Shown here: positions 8,592 to 16,361 of the stretch, one piece after another
Position numbering within the stretch: position 1 is the first letter of the stretch
How the letters are laid out: each line of letters opens with the position of its first letter
Origin: Pasteurellaceae bacterium
GTDB lineage: Bacteria; Pseudomonadota; Gammaproteobacteria; Enterobacterales; Pasteurellaceae
DNA: 64,000 nucleotides
Direction of reading: 5' to 3'
Assembly (NCBI GenBank): GCA_900756155.1
Contig: CAAEJV010000018.1
Coordinates: 50,398-114,397 of the forward strand
The notes under the pieces: generated by a model
Databases searched by the model: none
Told to the model about the DNA's origin: nothing
The model's input: the letters and a program-made list of their open reading frames with translations, nothing else
Translations under genes and position numbers: made by a program

Positions 8592-8620
8592 ATATGGCGA
8601 TCGATTCCACCAAATTCAAG
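8592..8620 (-). promoter_or_regulatory. Sigma-32 (heat-shock) promoter candidate for hslVU
   Basis: Read on the minus strand, CTTGAAT (8620-8614), a 14-base spacer and CGCCATAT (8599-8592) fit the sigma-32 consensus CTTGAAA-N11-16-CCCCATNT with one mismatch in each box. It lies about 35-65 bases before the hslV start, which agrees with known heat-shock control of hslVU in other gamma-proteobacteria. Confidence 0.7.
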
Positions 8621-8664
8621 GGAAAATTTTTCTTTGATGCTTTATTAGACAATCAGTTTTAAAA

Positions 8665-8686
8665 AATGTGACAAAGATCACTTTTT
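8665..8686 (+). promoter_or_regulatory. CRP site upstream of aphA
   Basis: TGTGA-CAAAGA-TCACT (8667-8682) matches the CRP consensus TGTGA-N6-TCACA at nine of ten core bases and is flanked by A/T tracts. It lies about 100 bases before the aphA start in the hslV-aphA divergent region, on the aphA side. Confidence 0.7.
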
Positions 8687-8690
8687 TAAA

Positions 8691-8706
8691 TAGCAAACGA
8701 TTGCTA
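8691..8706 (+). promoter_or_regulatory. PurR-like palindrome upstream of aphA
   Basis: TAGCAAACGATTGCTA is a perfect inverted repeat with an ACGA centre. It fits the PurR operator pattern ANGCAANCGNTTNCNT except at the two outer bases. It sits 8 bases downstream of the CRP site, consistent with an operator overlapping the aphA promoter. Binding is inferred, not shown. Confidence 0.45.
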
Positions 8707-8776
8707 TTATTTCACACCTTTATTTTAAAGGAATATGATTTGTTACAAATAAAACAAACTACTTAATGAGGAAAAC

Positions 8777-9484
8777 ATGAAAAATTTACTTAAACTTTCT
8801 GCCATTGCAATTTTAGCGGCAAGCGCAGCCTCTACTTTTGCATCAAACAAAGAACCTTACACTGAACAAGGTACGAATGCTCGTGAAATGACAGAGCAAA
8901 AACCGATTCACTGGATCTCTGTTGAGCAGTTGAAAAAAGAATTAGAAGGCAAAGCACCAATTAATGTGAGCTTCGACATTGATGATACTGTACTTTTCAG
9001 TAGCCCTTGTTTCTACCACGGCCAAGAAAAATACTCACCAGGTAAAAATGATTACTTAAAAAATCAAGATTTCTGGAATGAAGTGAATGCGGGTTGTGAC
9101 CAATATTCCATTCCAAAACAAATTGCGGTGGATTTAATTAATATGCACCAAGCACGTGGTGACCAAATTTATTTCATCACAGGTCGTACAGCGGGCGATA
9201 AAGATGGTGTGACACCTGTGCTACAAAAAGCCTTTAATATTAAAGATATGCACCCTGTAGAATTCATGGGCGGTCGCAAACTTCCAACTAAATATAACAA
9301 AACACCGGGTATTATTGACCACAAAGTGAGTATTCACTATGGAGACAGCGATGACGATATACTCGCAGCAAAAGAAGCAGGTGTTCGTGGTATTCGTTTA
9401 ATGCGTGCAGCAAACTCTACTTACCAACCAATGCCAACCCTTGGTGGCTACGGTGAAGAAGTATTGATTAACTCAAATTACTAA
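8777..9484 (+). CDS. aphA: Class B acid phosphatase AphA
   Basis: Secreted non-specific acid phosphatase of the HAD/DDDD superfamily (235 aa), releasing phosphate from nucleotides and sugar phosphates in the periplasm. The signal peptide ends near STFASN; catalytic motif I is VSFDIDDTVLFSSPCF, motif II includes FITGRTAG, and the last acidic motif is IHYGDSDDDILAAKEAGV. GAGGAAA precedes the ATG. CRP-like and PurR-like sites upstream suggest control by carbon and purine supply. It may feed nucleosides to transport systems, alongside e(P4) in this window. Confidence 0.95.
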   Translation: MKNLLKLSAIAILAASAASTFASNKEPYTEQGTNAREMTEQKPIHWISVEQLKKELEGKAPINVSFDIDDTVLFSSPCFYHGQEKYSPGKNDYLKNQDFWNEVNAGCDQYSIPKQIAVDLINMHQARGDQIYFITGRTAGDKDGVTPVLQKAFNIKDMHPVEFMGGRKLPTKYNKTPGIIDHKVSIHYGDSDDDILAAKEAGVRGIRLMRAANSTYQPMPTLGGYGEEVLINSNY

Positions 9485-9490
9485 TCTTCC

Positions 9491-9523
9491 TAAAAAGTGC
9501 GGTTATTTTGACCGCACTTTTCT
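9491..9523 (+). terminator. USS-pair terminator after aphA
   Basis: AAAAAGTGCGGT and ACCGCACTTTTC form a stem ending in a T-rich run, immediately after the aphA stop and before rmuC. Confidence 0.8.
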
Positions 9524-9599
9524 TATCTAATTAACCATCTTAATTTTTAAAAAGTTTCTGGGAATATGCTAAAATTTTTCTGTTTTCAGGAGCCTATTT

Positions 9600-11210
9600 A
9601 TGTCAGAACTCACGTCTAATCAATACTTAATTATCATTGCCGTGCTGGTTTTTATCAGTATTGTGATGCTTTTTCTATTAAGCCGTAGCAAACAAGATAC
9701 ACAAGAATTACAACAAGATCTCAATAAAACTATCGGCGATTACAATCAATTGGCTGAGCGTTTTGACTCCTTAAGTGCGGTCAAAAATCAATTAGAACAA
9801 CAAGCCGTTAAAGTACAAACTCATGCGGAAGGTTTGCAAACTCGTCTTAATGAACGTGATGAAAAAATCCAATATTTAGAAAAAGAATTAGATGAAGAAC
9901 AGCTCCGCCACGATCAAATTGGCGGGCAAATCACCGCATTAAAAGAACGCTTTGGGATAGCATCTGCACAAGCAGAAAGCTTGCAAGGTCAATTACAACA
10001 AGCACAAGAAAATGTACTTAGAAAAGAACAAGAGCAGCAAAAAACGCAGGAAAAATTGACCGCACTTTCACAAGAATTAACGGAGCTCAAAACCACCCTT
10101 TCCGAAAAAGAAAAACATTTTGCTGAACAGCAACAGCATATTGAGCAATCCAAACAACAGCTAGGTGTGGAATTCCAAAATCTGGCCAACCGCATTTTGG
10201 AAGAAAAAAGCCAATCCTTTAATCAAACCAATCAAACCGCATTGGAAACCTTGTTGAAGCCTTTCCGTGAACAAATCGAGGGCTTTCAAAAACGAGTCAA
10301 TGAAATCCATTCGGAATCGGTGAAAGGCAATGCGGGTTTAGAAGCGGAAATCAAAAAGGTGTTGGAAATTGGCTTAAATATGTCGCAAGAAGCCAATAAT
10401 TTAACTTCTGCTTTAAAAGGTGAAAAGAAAACCCTAGGCAACTGGGGAGAAGTACAACTTGAGCGCGCACTTCAGTTGGCAGGCTTGATTGAAAACGTGC
10501 ATTACAGTGCACAGGCTCATTTTAAAGATGAACAAGGCGGTCGAAACTATCCTGATTTTGTGCTCAATTTACCTGATGAGAAAAATATTATCATCGATAG
10601 CAAAATGTCATTGAATGCTTACGAAAGTGCGGTCAATTCTGAGGATGAATTTGAACGTGAGCGTTTACTAAGGGAGCATATTAAAGCCCTGAAAAATCAC
10701 ATTGATGACTTGCACCGCAAGGATTACAGCAATTTGATTGGCATGCGCAGTCCTAATTTTGTCTTGATGTTCATTGCAGTGGAACCCGCTTATATTGAAG
10801 CCTTAAAATTAGACCCAAGTCTATTTAATTATGGCTACGAGAAAAATGTCATTATGGTTTCACACACGACTCTCATGCCAATTTTACGCACAGTGGCAAA
10901 TTTATGGCGTATCGAACGAGGCAATGCCGAAGCCAAAGAAATCGCAGAAAAAGCAGGTGAAATTTACAACCAGATTTGCTTGGTGGCCGAACGCTTGAAC
11001 AAACTAGGCAACACCCTTTCCACAGTGAGCAATCAATACAACAGCACCGTTACTGCCCTAGTGGGGCAACAAGGTTTAGTGGGGAAAGTGGAACGCTTTA
11101 AAGACTTGTCAGCGAAAGCTAACAAGAGCATGCCAAACGTTGAATTGCTCAATAATGACGTGGATTTAACGCGCCTATCCCTTATCACTACCGAGAATGA
11201 GGTAAAATAA
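9600..11210 (+). CDS. rmuC: RmuC family recombination-limiting protein
   Basis: RmuC (536 aa) limits recombination at inverted repeats and DNA rearrangement. Residues ~8-26 form a membrane anchor (IIIAVLVFISIVMLFLL). Residues ~30-200 are a long Gln/Glu-rich coiled coil. The C-terminal half is a PD-(D/E)XK-type nuclease-like domain: GNWGEVQLERALQLAG followed by YPDFVLNLPDEKNIIIDSKM, giving the E...D...D-x-K arrangement. AGGAG precedes the ATG. Several USS are embedded in frame (SAV and TAL tripeptides). Confidence 0.93.
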   Translation: MSELTSNQYLIIIAVLVFISIVMLFLLSRSKQDTQELQQDLNKTIGDYNQLAERFDSLSAVKNQLEQQAVKVQTHAEGLQTRLNERDEKIQYLEKELDEEQLRHDQIGGQITALKERFGIASAQAESLQGQLQQAQENVLRKEQEQQKTQEKLTALSQELTELKTTLSEKEKHFAEQQQHIEQSKQQLGVEFQNLANRILEEKSQSFNQTNQTALETLLKPFREQIEGFQKRVNEIHSESVKGNAGLEAEIKKVLEIGLNMSQEANNLTSALKGEKKTLGNWGEVQLERALQLAGLIENVHYSAQAHFKDEQGGRNYPDFVLNLPDEKNIIIDSKMSLNAYESAVNSEDEFERERLLREHIKALKNHIDDLHRKDYSNLIGMRSPNFVLMFIAVEPAYIEALKLDPSLFNYGYEKNVIMVSHTTLMPILRTVANLWRIERGNAEAKEIAEKAGEIYNQICLVAERLNKLGNTLSTVSNQYNSTVTALVGQQGLVGKVERFKDLSAKANKSMPNVELLNNDVDLTRLSLITTENEVK

Positions 11211-11234
11211 AAAACATCGGTTGAATTTTTCTTT

Positions 11235-11263
11235 AAAAGCGGCTATTTTCTTGCCGCTTTTTT
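11235..11263 (+). terminator. Intrinsic terminator after rmuC
   Basis: AAAAGCGGC and GCCGCTTTTTT form a stem followed by a T run, just after the rmuC stop. The stem is not a canonical USS. Confidence 0.8.
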
Positions 11264-11291
11264 ATTTGAATTTTTATTTATGAGGAATTTT

Positions 11292-11849
11292 ATGGCAACG
11301 GAACAAAAAGAAATCTCGGATCCATGTGCAAAATATAATGAACAAACTAGCTTTCTAAGCAAAACGATTTTTGCAAGTCGTTGGTTACAAGTGCCTATTT
11401 ATTTAGGTTTAATTGTTGTACAAGGCATCTATGCCTACAAGTTTATGAAAAACTTGTGGTATCTCATCACCAATGTTAATGAAATGGATGCGGACACCAT
11501 TATGCTCGCCGTCCTCAATCTCATTGATGTGGTGATGATTGCAAACTTATTGGTGATGGTAACATTAGGCGGATACGAGATTTTTGTTTCAAAACTTCGT
11601 ACAAAAAACCATCCTGATCAACCTGAATGGATGAATCATGTGAATGCAACCGTACTGAAAGTGAAACTTTCTATGTCAATTATCAGCATTTCGTCTATTC
11701 ACTTATTGCAAACCTTTGTGAATGCCTCAAAAATTTCTGAAAAAACGATTATGTGGGAAGTGATTATTCATTTTTCTTTCTTGATTTCTGCAATTGCCAT
11801 GGCTTATACCGACAAAATTCTCTACAGTACAAGCCACAAAAACCATTAA
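11292..11849 (+). CDS. YqhA family (UPF0114) inner membrane protein
   Basis: A 185-residue integral membrane protein of the UPF0114/TIGR00645 family. Hydrophobic helices are visible around LQVPIYLGLIVVQGIYAY, NLIDVVMIANLLVMVTL and HFSFLISAIAMAYTD, with the family motif GGYEIFVSKL. The start at 11292 has GAGGA six bases upstream; the earlier in-frame ATG at 11280 has none. Function is unknown. It sits between rmuC and convergent hslR. Confidence 0.88.
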   Translation: MATEQKEISDPCAKYNEQTSFLSKTIFASRWLQVPIYLGLIVVQGIYAYKFMKNLWYLITNVNEMDADTIMLAVLNLIDVVMIANLLVMVTLGGYEIFVSKLRTKNHPDQPEWMNHVNATVLKVKLSMSIISISSIHLLQTFVNASKISEKTIMWEVIIHFSFLISAIAMAYTDKILYSTSHKNH

Positions 11850-11852
11850 TAC

Positions 11853-11886
11853 AAAAAGTACGGTCAAAATTGATCGCACTTTTGTT
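11853..11886. terminator. Imperfect USS-pair terminator, yqhA/hslR
   Basis: AAAAAGTACGGTC and GATCGCACTTTTGTTTTTT form a stem between convergent genes. The left USS carries a T-to-A type change (GTACGGT), so only the right copy resembles an uptake signal. Confidence 0.7.
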
Positions 11887-11888
11887 TT

Positions 11889-12284
11889 TTAGAACTCATC
11901 TTGATGTTTAAATTTCAATAAATCTCGACGTTCTTTTTTATTTGGACGACGATCCGGGTGTGGCATCGAAAGGGCATTATTTTTTCTTGCCCACGCCATT
12001 TCTTCCCGTTTTTTCACACTCTGTGCTGTTTCTTGGTAAAGCAGTTGAGCCTCAGGTGCACCACGACGTTGATCGCTCAACGCAATCACTTCAATTTCTT
12101 TCTCATCATTGCCTTGGCGGAGTTTAATCATTGCACCAACTTCCACGGTTTTACTCACTTTAGCACGTTGACCGTTATAATGGACTTTGCCCCCTTCAAT
12201 CATCGCTTTCGCAATGCTACGAGTTTTATAAAAACGTGCCGCCCAGAGCCATTTATCTAATCGTACTTCGTTATTTTCAGCCAT
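11889..12284 (-). CDS. hslR: Heat shock protein 15 (ribosome-associated, S4 domain)
   Basis: Hsp15 (131 aa) binds stalled 50S subunits carrying nascent chains and helps recycle them. The S4 RNA-binding domain is at the N-terminus (VRLDKWLWAARFYKTRSIA). The C-terminal tail is basic (RRPNKKERRDLLKFK). The start at 12284 is preceded by GGAAG; the frame is open further upstream to 12386 but that part shows no family similarity and overlaps nudE. It is divergent from nudE, as in E. coli. Confidence 0.92.
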   Translation of the reverse strand: MAENNEVRLDKWLWAARFYKTRSIAKAMIEGGKVHYNGQRAKVSKTVEVGAMIKLRQGNDEKEIEVIALSDQRRGAPEAQLLYQETAQSVKKREEMAWARKNNALSMPHPDRRPNKKERRDLLKFKHQDEF

Positions 12285-12348
12285 AACTCTTCCTATTTCT
12301 CTCACTTTGCGTATGATGAGCCAATGACAAGATAATAGGGCTAATATC

Positions 12349-12900
12349 ATGAAAAAACAACTTCCACACATTCTCTCCCTTTCCACCGTGGCAAAATCCC
12401 GTTTATTTGAAATTCAAGCTGTCGAACTCAAATTCTCCAATGGAATTGACCGCACTTATGAACGTTTTCGCCCTTTCAATCGAGATTCCGTGATGGTGAT
12501 TGCGATTGATGGTGAAGATTTACTTCTTGTTCGTGAATACGCGGTAGGAACAGAACAATATGAGTTAGGCTTTGTAAAAGGTGGAATGGATATGGGAGAA
12601 ACTCCAGAACAAAGTGCAAATCGAGAATTACAGGAAGAAATTGGCTTTGGCGCAAAAAAATGGACATTTTTACGTACCATGAAAATCAATCCACAAATTA
12701 TGGGGCATAAAATGCACGTTTTATTAGGCGAAGATCTGTATCCAAATCAACTAGAAGGCGATGAGCCTGAACCATTAGAAATCGTGCGTTATCCTTTATC
12801 GCAACTTGATGCACTTTTAGTCAGTGATGAATTTAATGAGGCCAGAAATCTTGCTGCACTTTATTCTTTGCGCGATCATTTAAAAAAACGCCAAAATTAA
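12349..12900 (+). CDS. nudE: ADP compounds hydrolase NudE (Nudix)
   Basis: Nudix hydrolase (183 aa) cleaving ADP-ribose, Ap3A and NADH. The Nudix box GX5EX7REUXEEXGU appears as GGMDMGETPEQSANRELQEE with IGF following, near residues 79-101. It is divergent from hslR with 64 bases between the starts. A USS is in frame near 12450 (translated DRTY). Confidence 0.93.
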   Translation: MKKQLPHILSLSTVAKSRLFEIQAVELKFSNGIDRTYERFRPFNRDSVMVIAIDGEDLLLVREYAVGTEQYELGFVKGGMDMGETPEQSANRELQEEIGFGAKKWTFLRTMKINPQIMGHKMHVLLGEDLYPNQLEGDEPEPLEIVRYPLSQLDALLVSDEFNEARNLAALYSLRDHLKKRQN

Positions 12901-12925
12901 TCGAATAAATTTAAATAATTTCTAA

Positions 12926-12941
12926 TAGCAAGCGATTAACT
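12926..12941 (+). promoter_or_regulatory. PurR-like site upstream of the OPT gene
   Basis: TAGCAAGCGATTAACT agrees with the PurR pattern ANGCAANCGNTTNCNT at 14 of 16 positions and shares TAGCAA-CGATT with the site upstream of aphA. It lies about 80 bases before the OPT transporter start. Tentative. Confidence 0.3.
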
Positions 12942-13017
12942 TTAAAGAAAACTTGCATAAATATTCTTTTTTTGAGAATGTATCGCCATTTTTCGAAAAA
13001 TATATATAGGAAAATCT

Positions 13018-15018
13018 ATGTCTCATAATAATTTAAAAGAATTGACCTTCCGAGGGATGTTCCTTGGGGCGTTAATTACAGTGATCTTCACTGCATCTAA
13101 CGTTTATTTGGGTCTTAAAGTGGGGATGACGTTTGCGTCCTCCATTCCTGCTGCCGTTATCTCTATGGCTGTTTTAAAATTCTTCAAGGATTCCAGTATT
13201 TTAGAAAATAATATGGTACAAACCCAAGCTTCATCAGCAGGGACGTTATCTTCTGTTATTTTCGTGCTTCCTGGTCTATTAATGATGGGTTACTGGCAAG
13301 AATTCCCATTCTGGCAAACAGTGCTTATTTGTGCCGCTGGTGGTACCCTAGGCGTACTATTTACTATTCCATTACGTCGTGCAATGGTGGTGAATAGTGA
13401 CTTACCTTACCCTGAAGGTGTGGCAGCGGCTGAAATCTTAAAAGCGGGTAATAATGACGAAAGCGACAGTGGTGTAAAAGATATTGCTTACGGCGGTATT
13501 TTTGCAGGAACCGTTGCATTCTTAACCAACGCATTACGTGTCATGTCTGATAGCGCGAGCGCATGGTTCTCTAACGGCAAAGCGATTTTCCAATTACCAA
13601 TGGGCTTCTCTCTTGCCTTAGTGGGTGCCGGTTATTTAATTGGTATCGTGGGCGGTCTTGCCATGTTATTCGGTACATTCCTTGCTTGGGGTGTAGCGGT
13701 ACCTTATTTCACCGCAACAGGTGATATGCCAACTGATGCCTCTATTGTTAGTTATGCCATGGCTGAATGGAAAACCAAAGTTCGCTTTATTGGTGTGGGT
13801 ACTATCGGTATTGCAGCAATTTGGACATTATTAATCCTTTTCAAACCAATGATTGAAGGGATGGTTCATTCTTTCCGTATGTTAAAAGGCTCACAAGCTG
13901 AATCAGAACATCGTATTGATATCGACTTATCTCCAAAAACTATCATTTACATTTTATTGGCGACTGTCGTGCTAATCGTGATTTCTTTATATCACTTCGT
14001 TGCCGCAGCGCCTATTTCTGCCGAGCTTGCCGTATTATTAGTGGTGGTTTGTACGCTACTTGCGGTGTTAATTGGCTTCTTCGTTGCAGCTGCTTCTGGT
14101 TATATGGCAGGATTAGTTGGTTCATCTTCCAGCCCAATTTCTGGTATCGGGATTATTTCTGTTATCGTGATTTCACTTGTTTTGGTGACTATCGGTAAAA
14201 GCAGTGGTTTATTTGAAACAGCGGACGGTCAAAAATTCTTAACCGCATTGACCTTATTCACGGCATCTATCGTTTTAACCACTGCAACCATTTCAAACGA
14301 TAACTTGCAAGACTTAAAAACCGGTCTTTTAGTGGAAGCAACTCCTTGGAGACAACAGGTTGCATTGATTATCGGTTGTTTCGTTGGTGCATTAGTCATT
14401 GCACCCGTATTAGAAATTCTATACCACGCTTATGGTTTCACGGGTGCATTACCGCGTCCAGACATGGATCCAACACAAGCACTTTCTGCGCCTCAAGCCA
14501 CCATTATGACTACCATTTCACAAGGTATTTTCACCAACCATTTAGAATGGACTTACATTTTAACTGGTGTAGGTTTAGGTATTGTGTTGATTATTGTGGA
14601 TGCATTCATGCGTAAAACCAGTGACAGCCGCTTTGCCTTACCGGTATTAGCGGTGGGGATTGGTATCTACCTTCCACCATCAATCAATATGCCGGTTGTA
14701 GTCGGTGCAGTAATGGCATGGTTTATCACCCGTCACATTAAAAACTATGCAAAACGCACTAACGATACTGAAGTGGAGAAAAAAGCAGAACGTTTCGGCA
14801 CACTCTTCGCGGCAGGTTTAATTGTGGGTGAAAGCTTAATGGGCGTTATCTTAGCCTTTATCATTGCAGCATCTGTGACTTCGGGTGGTTCAGAAGCACC
14901 ATTAGCCTTAGCGTTAGAAAACTGGGATAATATTGGCGAATTACTTGGTCTTGCCGTATTTATCTTTGGTATCTTTATTTTCGTTTCTCGTGTATTACGT
15001 GCGAAGAAATCGAAATAA
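13018..15018 (+). CDS. OPT family oligopeptide/metal transporter
   Basis: A 666-residue polytopic inner membrane protein of the oligopeptide transporter (OPT) superfamily. Family features include the N-terminal LTFRGMFLGALITVIFTASN with NVYLGLKVG, the block ADLPYPEGVAAAEILKAG-like VNSDLPYPEGVAAAE, and repeated hydrophobic helices throughout. Prokaryotic OPT members may import oligopeptides or metal complexes; the substrate cannot be read from sequence. AGGAAA precedes the ATG. A terminator separates it from the next small membrane gene. Confidence 0.9.
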   Translation: MSHNNLKELTFRGMFLGALITVIFTASNVYLGLKVGMTFASSIPAAVISMAVLKFFKDSSILENNMVQTQASSAGTLSSVIFVLPGLLMMGYWQEFPFWQTVLICAAGGTLGVLFTIPLRRAMVVNSDLPYPEGVAAAEILKAGNNDESDSGVKDIAYGGIFAGTVAFLTNALRVMSDSASAWFSNGKAIFQLPMGFSLALVGAGYLIGIVGGLAMLFGTFLAWGVAVPYFTATGDMPTDASIVSYAMAEWKTKVRFIGVGTIGIAAIWTLLILFKPMIEGMVHSFRMLKGSQAESEHRIDIDLSPKTIIYILLATVVLIVISLYHFVAAAPISAELAVLLVVVCTLLAVLIGFFVAAASGYMAGLVGSSSSPISGIGIISVIVISLVLVTIGKSSGLFETADGQKFLTALTLFTASIVLTTATISNDNLQDLKTGLLVEATPWRQQVALIIGCFVGALVIAPVLEILYHAYGFTGALPRPDMDPTQALSAPQATIMTTISQGIFTNHLEWTYILTGVGLGIVLIIVDAFMRKTSDSRFALPVLAVGIGIYLPPSINMPVVVGAVMAWFITRHIKNYAKRTNDTEVEKKAERFGTLFAAGLIVGESLMGVILAFIIAASVTSGGSEAPLALALENWDNIGELLGLAVFIFGIFIFVSRVLRAKKSK

Positions 15019-15025
15019 TGGATTT

Positions 15026-15055
15026 AAATAGGCTGTCCTCGGATAGCCTATTTTT
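15026..15055 (+). terminator. Intrinsic terminator after OPT gene
   Basis: AAATAGGCT and AGCCTATTT form a perfect 9-bp stem followed by TTTTTCT, eight bases after the OPT stop. Confidence 0.8.
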
Positions 15056-15068
15056 CTAGGAGCTTAAG

Positions 15069-15473
15069 GTGTCAACGCAATCCCCTTATCTAAAGGCAAT
15101 GATTATCTTCCCACTGATTACTCAGTTGATAGGTAGTGTTATTGCTTATGCCATTTTTGGTCTAGACTACTGCAAAGAAGGTAACTTCGATGCCGCATTA
15201 TTTGGTTTCTTTCTTACATTCTGGCCACTTACCGTGCCGGCGATAATCAACGCTTACTTTGCTAAATACCGCGGCTATCTACGTCATCAGTGGAATAAAA
15301 TTCTCATTTTTTCATTCATCATTCTTTTTTGTTATTGGAGCATCGGCAATCTTCTCATCGCACCCAATACCCAATATCTGACTGATCGTGTATTATTCGT
15401 CTTAGAGGGCTCTGTCATCCTAGCAATCTATACGACAATTTGCCTCTTCTTGTTATTACCGAAATCAAAGTAG
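15069..15473 (+). CDS. Small membrane protein of unknown function
   Basis: A 134-residue protein with four likely membrane helices (around residues 9-30, 41-64, 77-98 and 106-130) and no recognisable domain. It starts at GTG with AGGAG six bases upstream, which overlaps the T run of the preceding terminator. It ends nine bases before cysQ, so the two are likely co-transcribed. I do not recognise the family. Confidence 0.75.
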   Translation: MSTQSPYLKAMIIFPLITQLIGSVIAYAIFGLDYCKEGNFDAALFGFFLTFWPLTVPAIINAYFAKYRGYLRHQWNKILIFSFIILFCYWSIGNLLIAPNTQYLTDRVLFVLEGSVILAIYTTICLFLLLPKSK

Positions 15474-15482
15474 GAAATAAAC

Positions 15483-16289
15483 ATGCAATTATCTCAATCT
15501 CTTCTCGATCAAGTCCGCACACTCGCTAATGAAGCGGGAAAACATTTAACTCATTTTTACCAACAGAATGTGACAATACAAACCAAATCGGATAACACCC
15601 CTGTCACGGAAGCCGATTTATTTGTCAGCCAATTTCTAATCGAAAAACTGACCGCACTTTTCCCTGACATTCCTGTTATTTCAGAGGAAAACTGCAATAT
15701 CCCCTTTGAACAACGCCAAACTTGGCACACTTATTGGCTAATCGATCCCCTTGATGGCACGCAGCAATTTATTGATCGCACCGATCAATTCTCCGTATTG
15801 ATTACACTCGTGCAAGACCACCAACCTGTGCTAGGCGTGATTCACTTCCCTATTTTGAATATCACCTATTACGCCATGAAAGGTTTTGGGGCATTCAAAC
15901 AAAGTGACAAAGAGATAAAAGCCTTACAGCCAAGAAAAATCGATCTTACTCAACCGTTAAAAATCGCCGTAGGCGCCACCACCTCACAAGAAAAAGTGCG
16001 GTCAATTTTGGCGAAGAATGTGGCATGCGAATTTACGGTGGTTGGTTCAAGTAGTTTGAAAAGCGGTTTAGTCGCAGAAGGAGCGGTTGATTGCTATGTT
16101 CGTCTCGGTAAAACCGGCGAATGGGACACCGCGGGCGCTGAAATCTTATTAGCTGAAATCAATGGGGGAATTTTCGATCCACACTTTCAGCCACTCACCT
16201 ATAACCAGCGTGAAAGTTTAATTAATCCAAACTTTGTGATGGTGTCAGATAATACACAAAATTGGGCATCTGTCTTTCAATTTAATTGA
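15483..16289 (+). CDS. cysQ: 3'(2'),5'-bisphosphate nucleotidase CysQ
   Basis: Inositol-monophosphatase superfamily enzyme (268 aa) that hydrolyses 3'-phosphoadenosine 5'-phosphate (PAP), the by-product of sulfate assimilation and acyl carrier protein turnover. Metal-binding motifs are SEENC around residue 66, WLIDPLDGTQQFIDR around 85-99, and EWDTAGAEILL near the C-terminus. USS occur in frame, one read as LTALFP and one as KVRS. Confidence 0.93.
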   Translation: MQLSQSLLDQVRTLANEAGKHLTHFYQQNVTIQTKSDNTPVTEADLFVSQFLIEKLTALFPDIPVISEENCNIPFEQRQTWHTYWLIDPLDGTQQFIDRTDQFSVLITLVQDHQPVLGVIHFPILNITYYAMKGFGAFKQSDKEIKALQPRKIDLTQPLKIAVGATTSQEKVRSILAKNVACEFTVVGSSSLKSGLVAEGAVDCYVRLGKTGEWDTAGAEILLAEINGGIFDPHFQPLTYNQRESLINPNFVMVSDNTQNWASVFQFN

Positions 16290-16361
16290 TTGGTTCGATT
16301 GGTAAAGTGCAGTAATATATTGCATTATTTAAAAACGCTACTCGGAACAATAAGGAATAAT

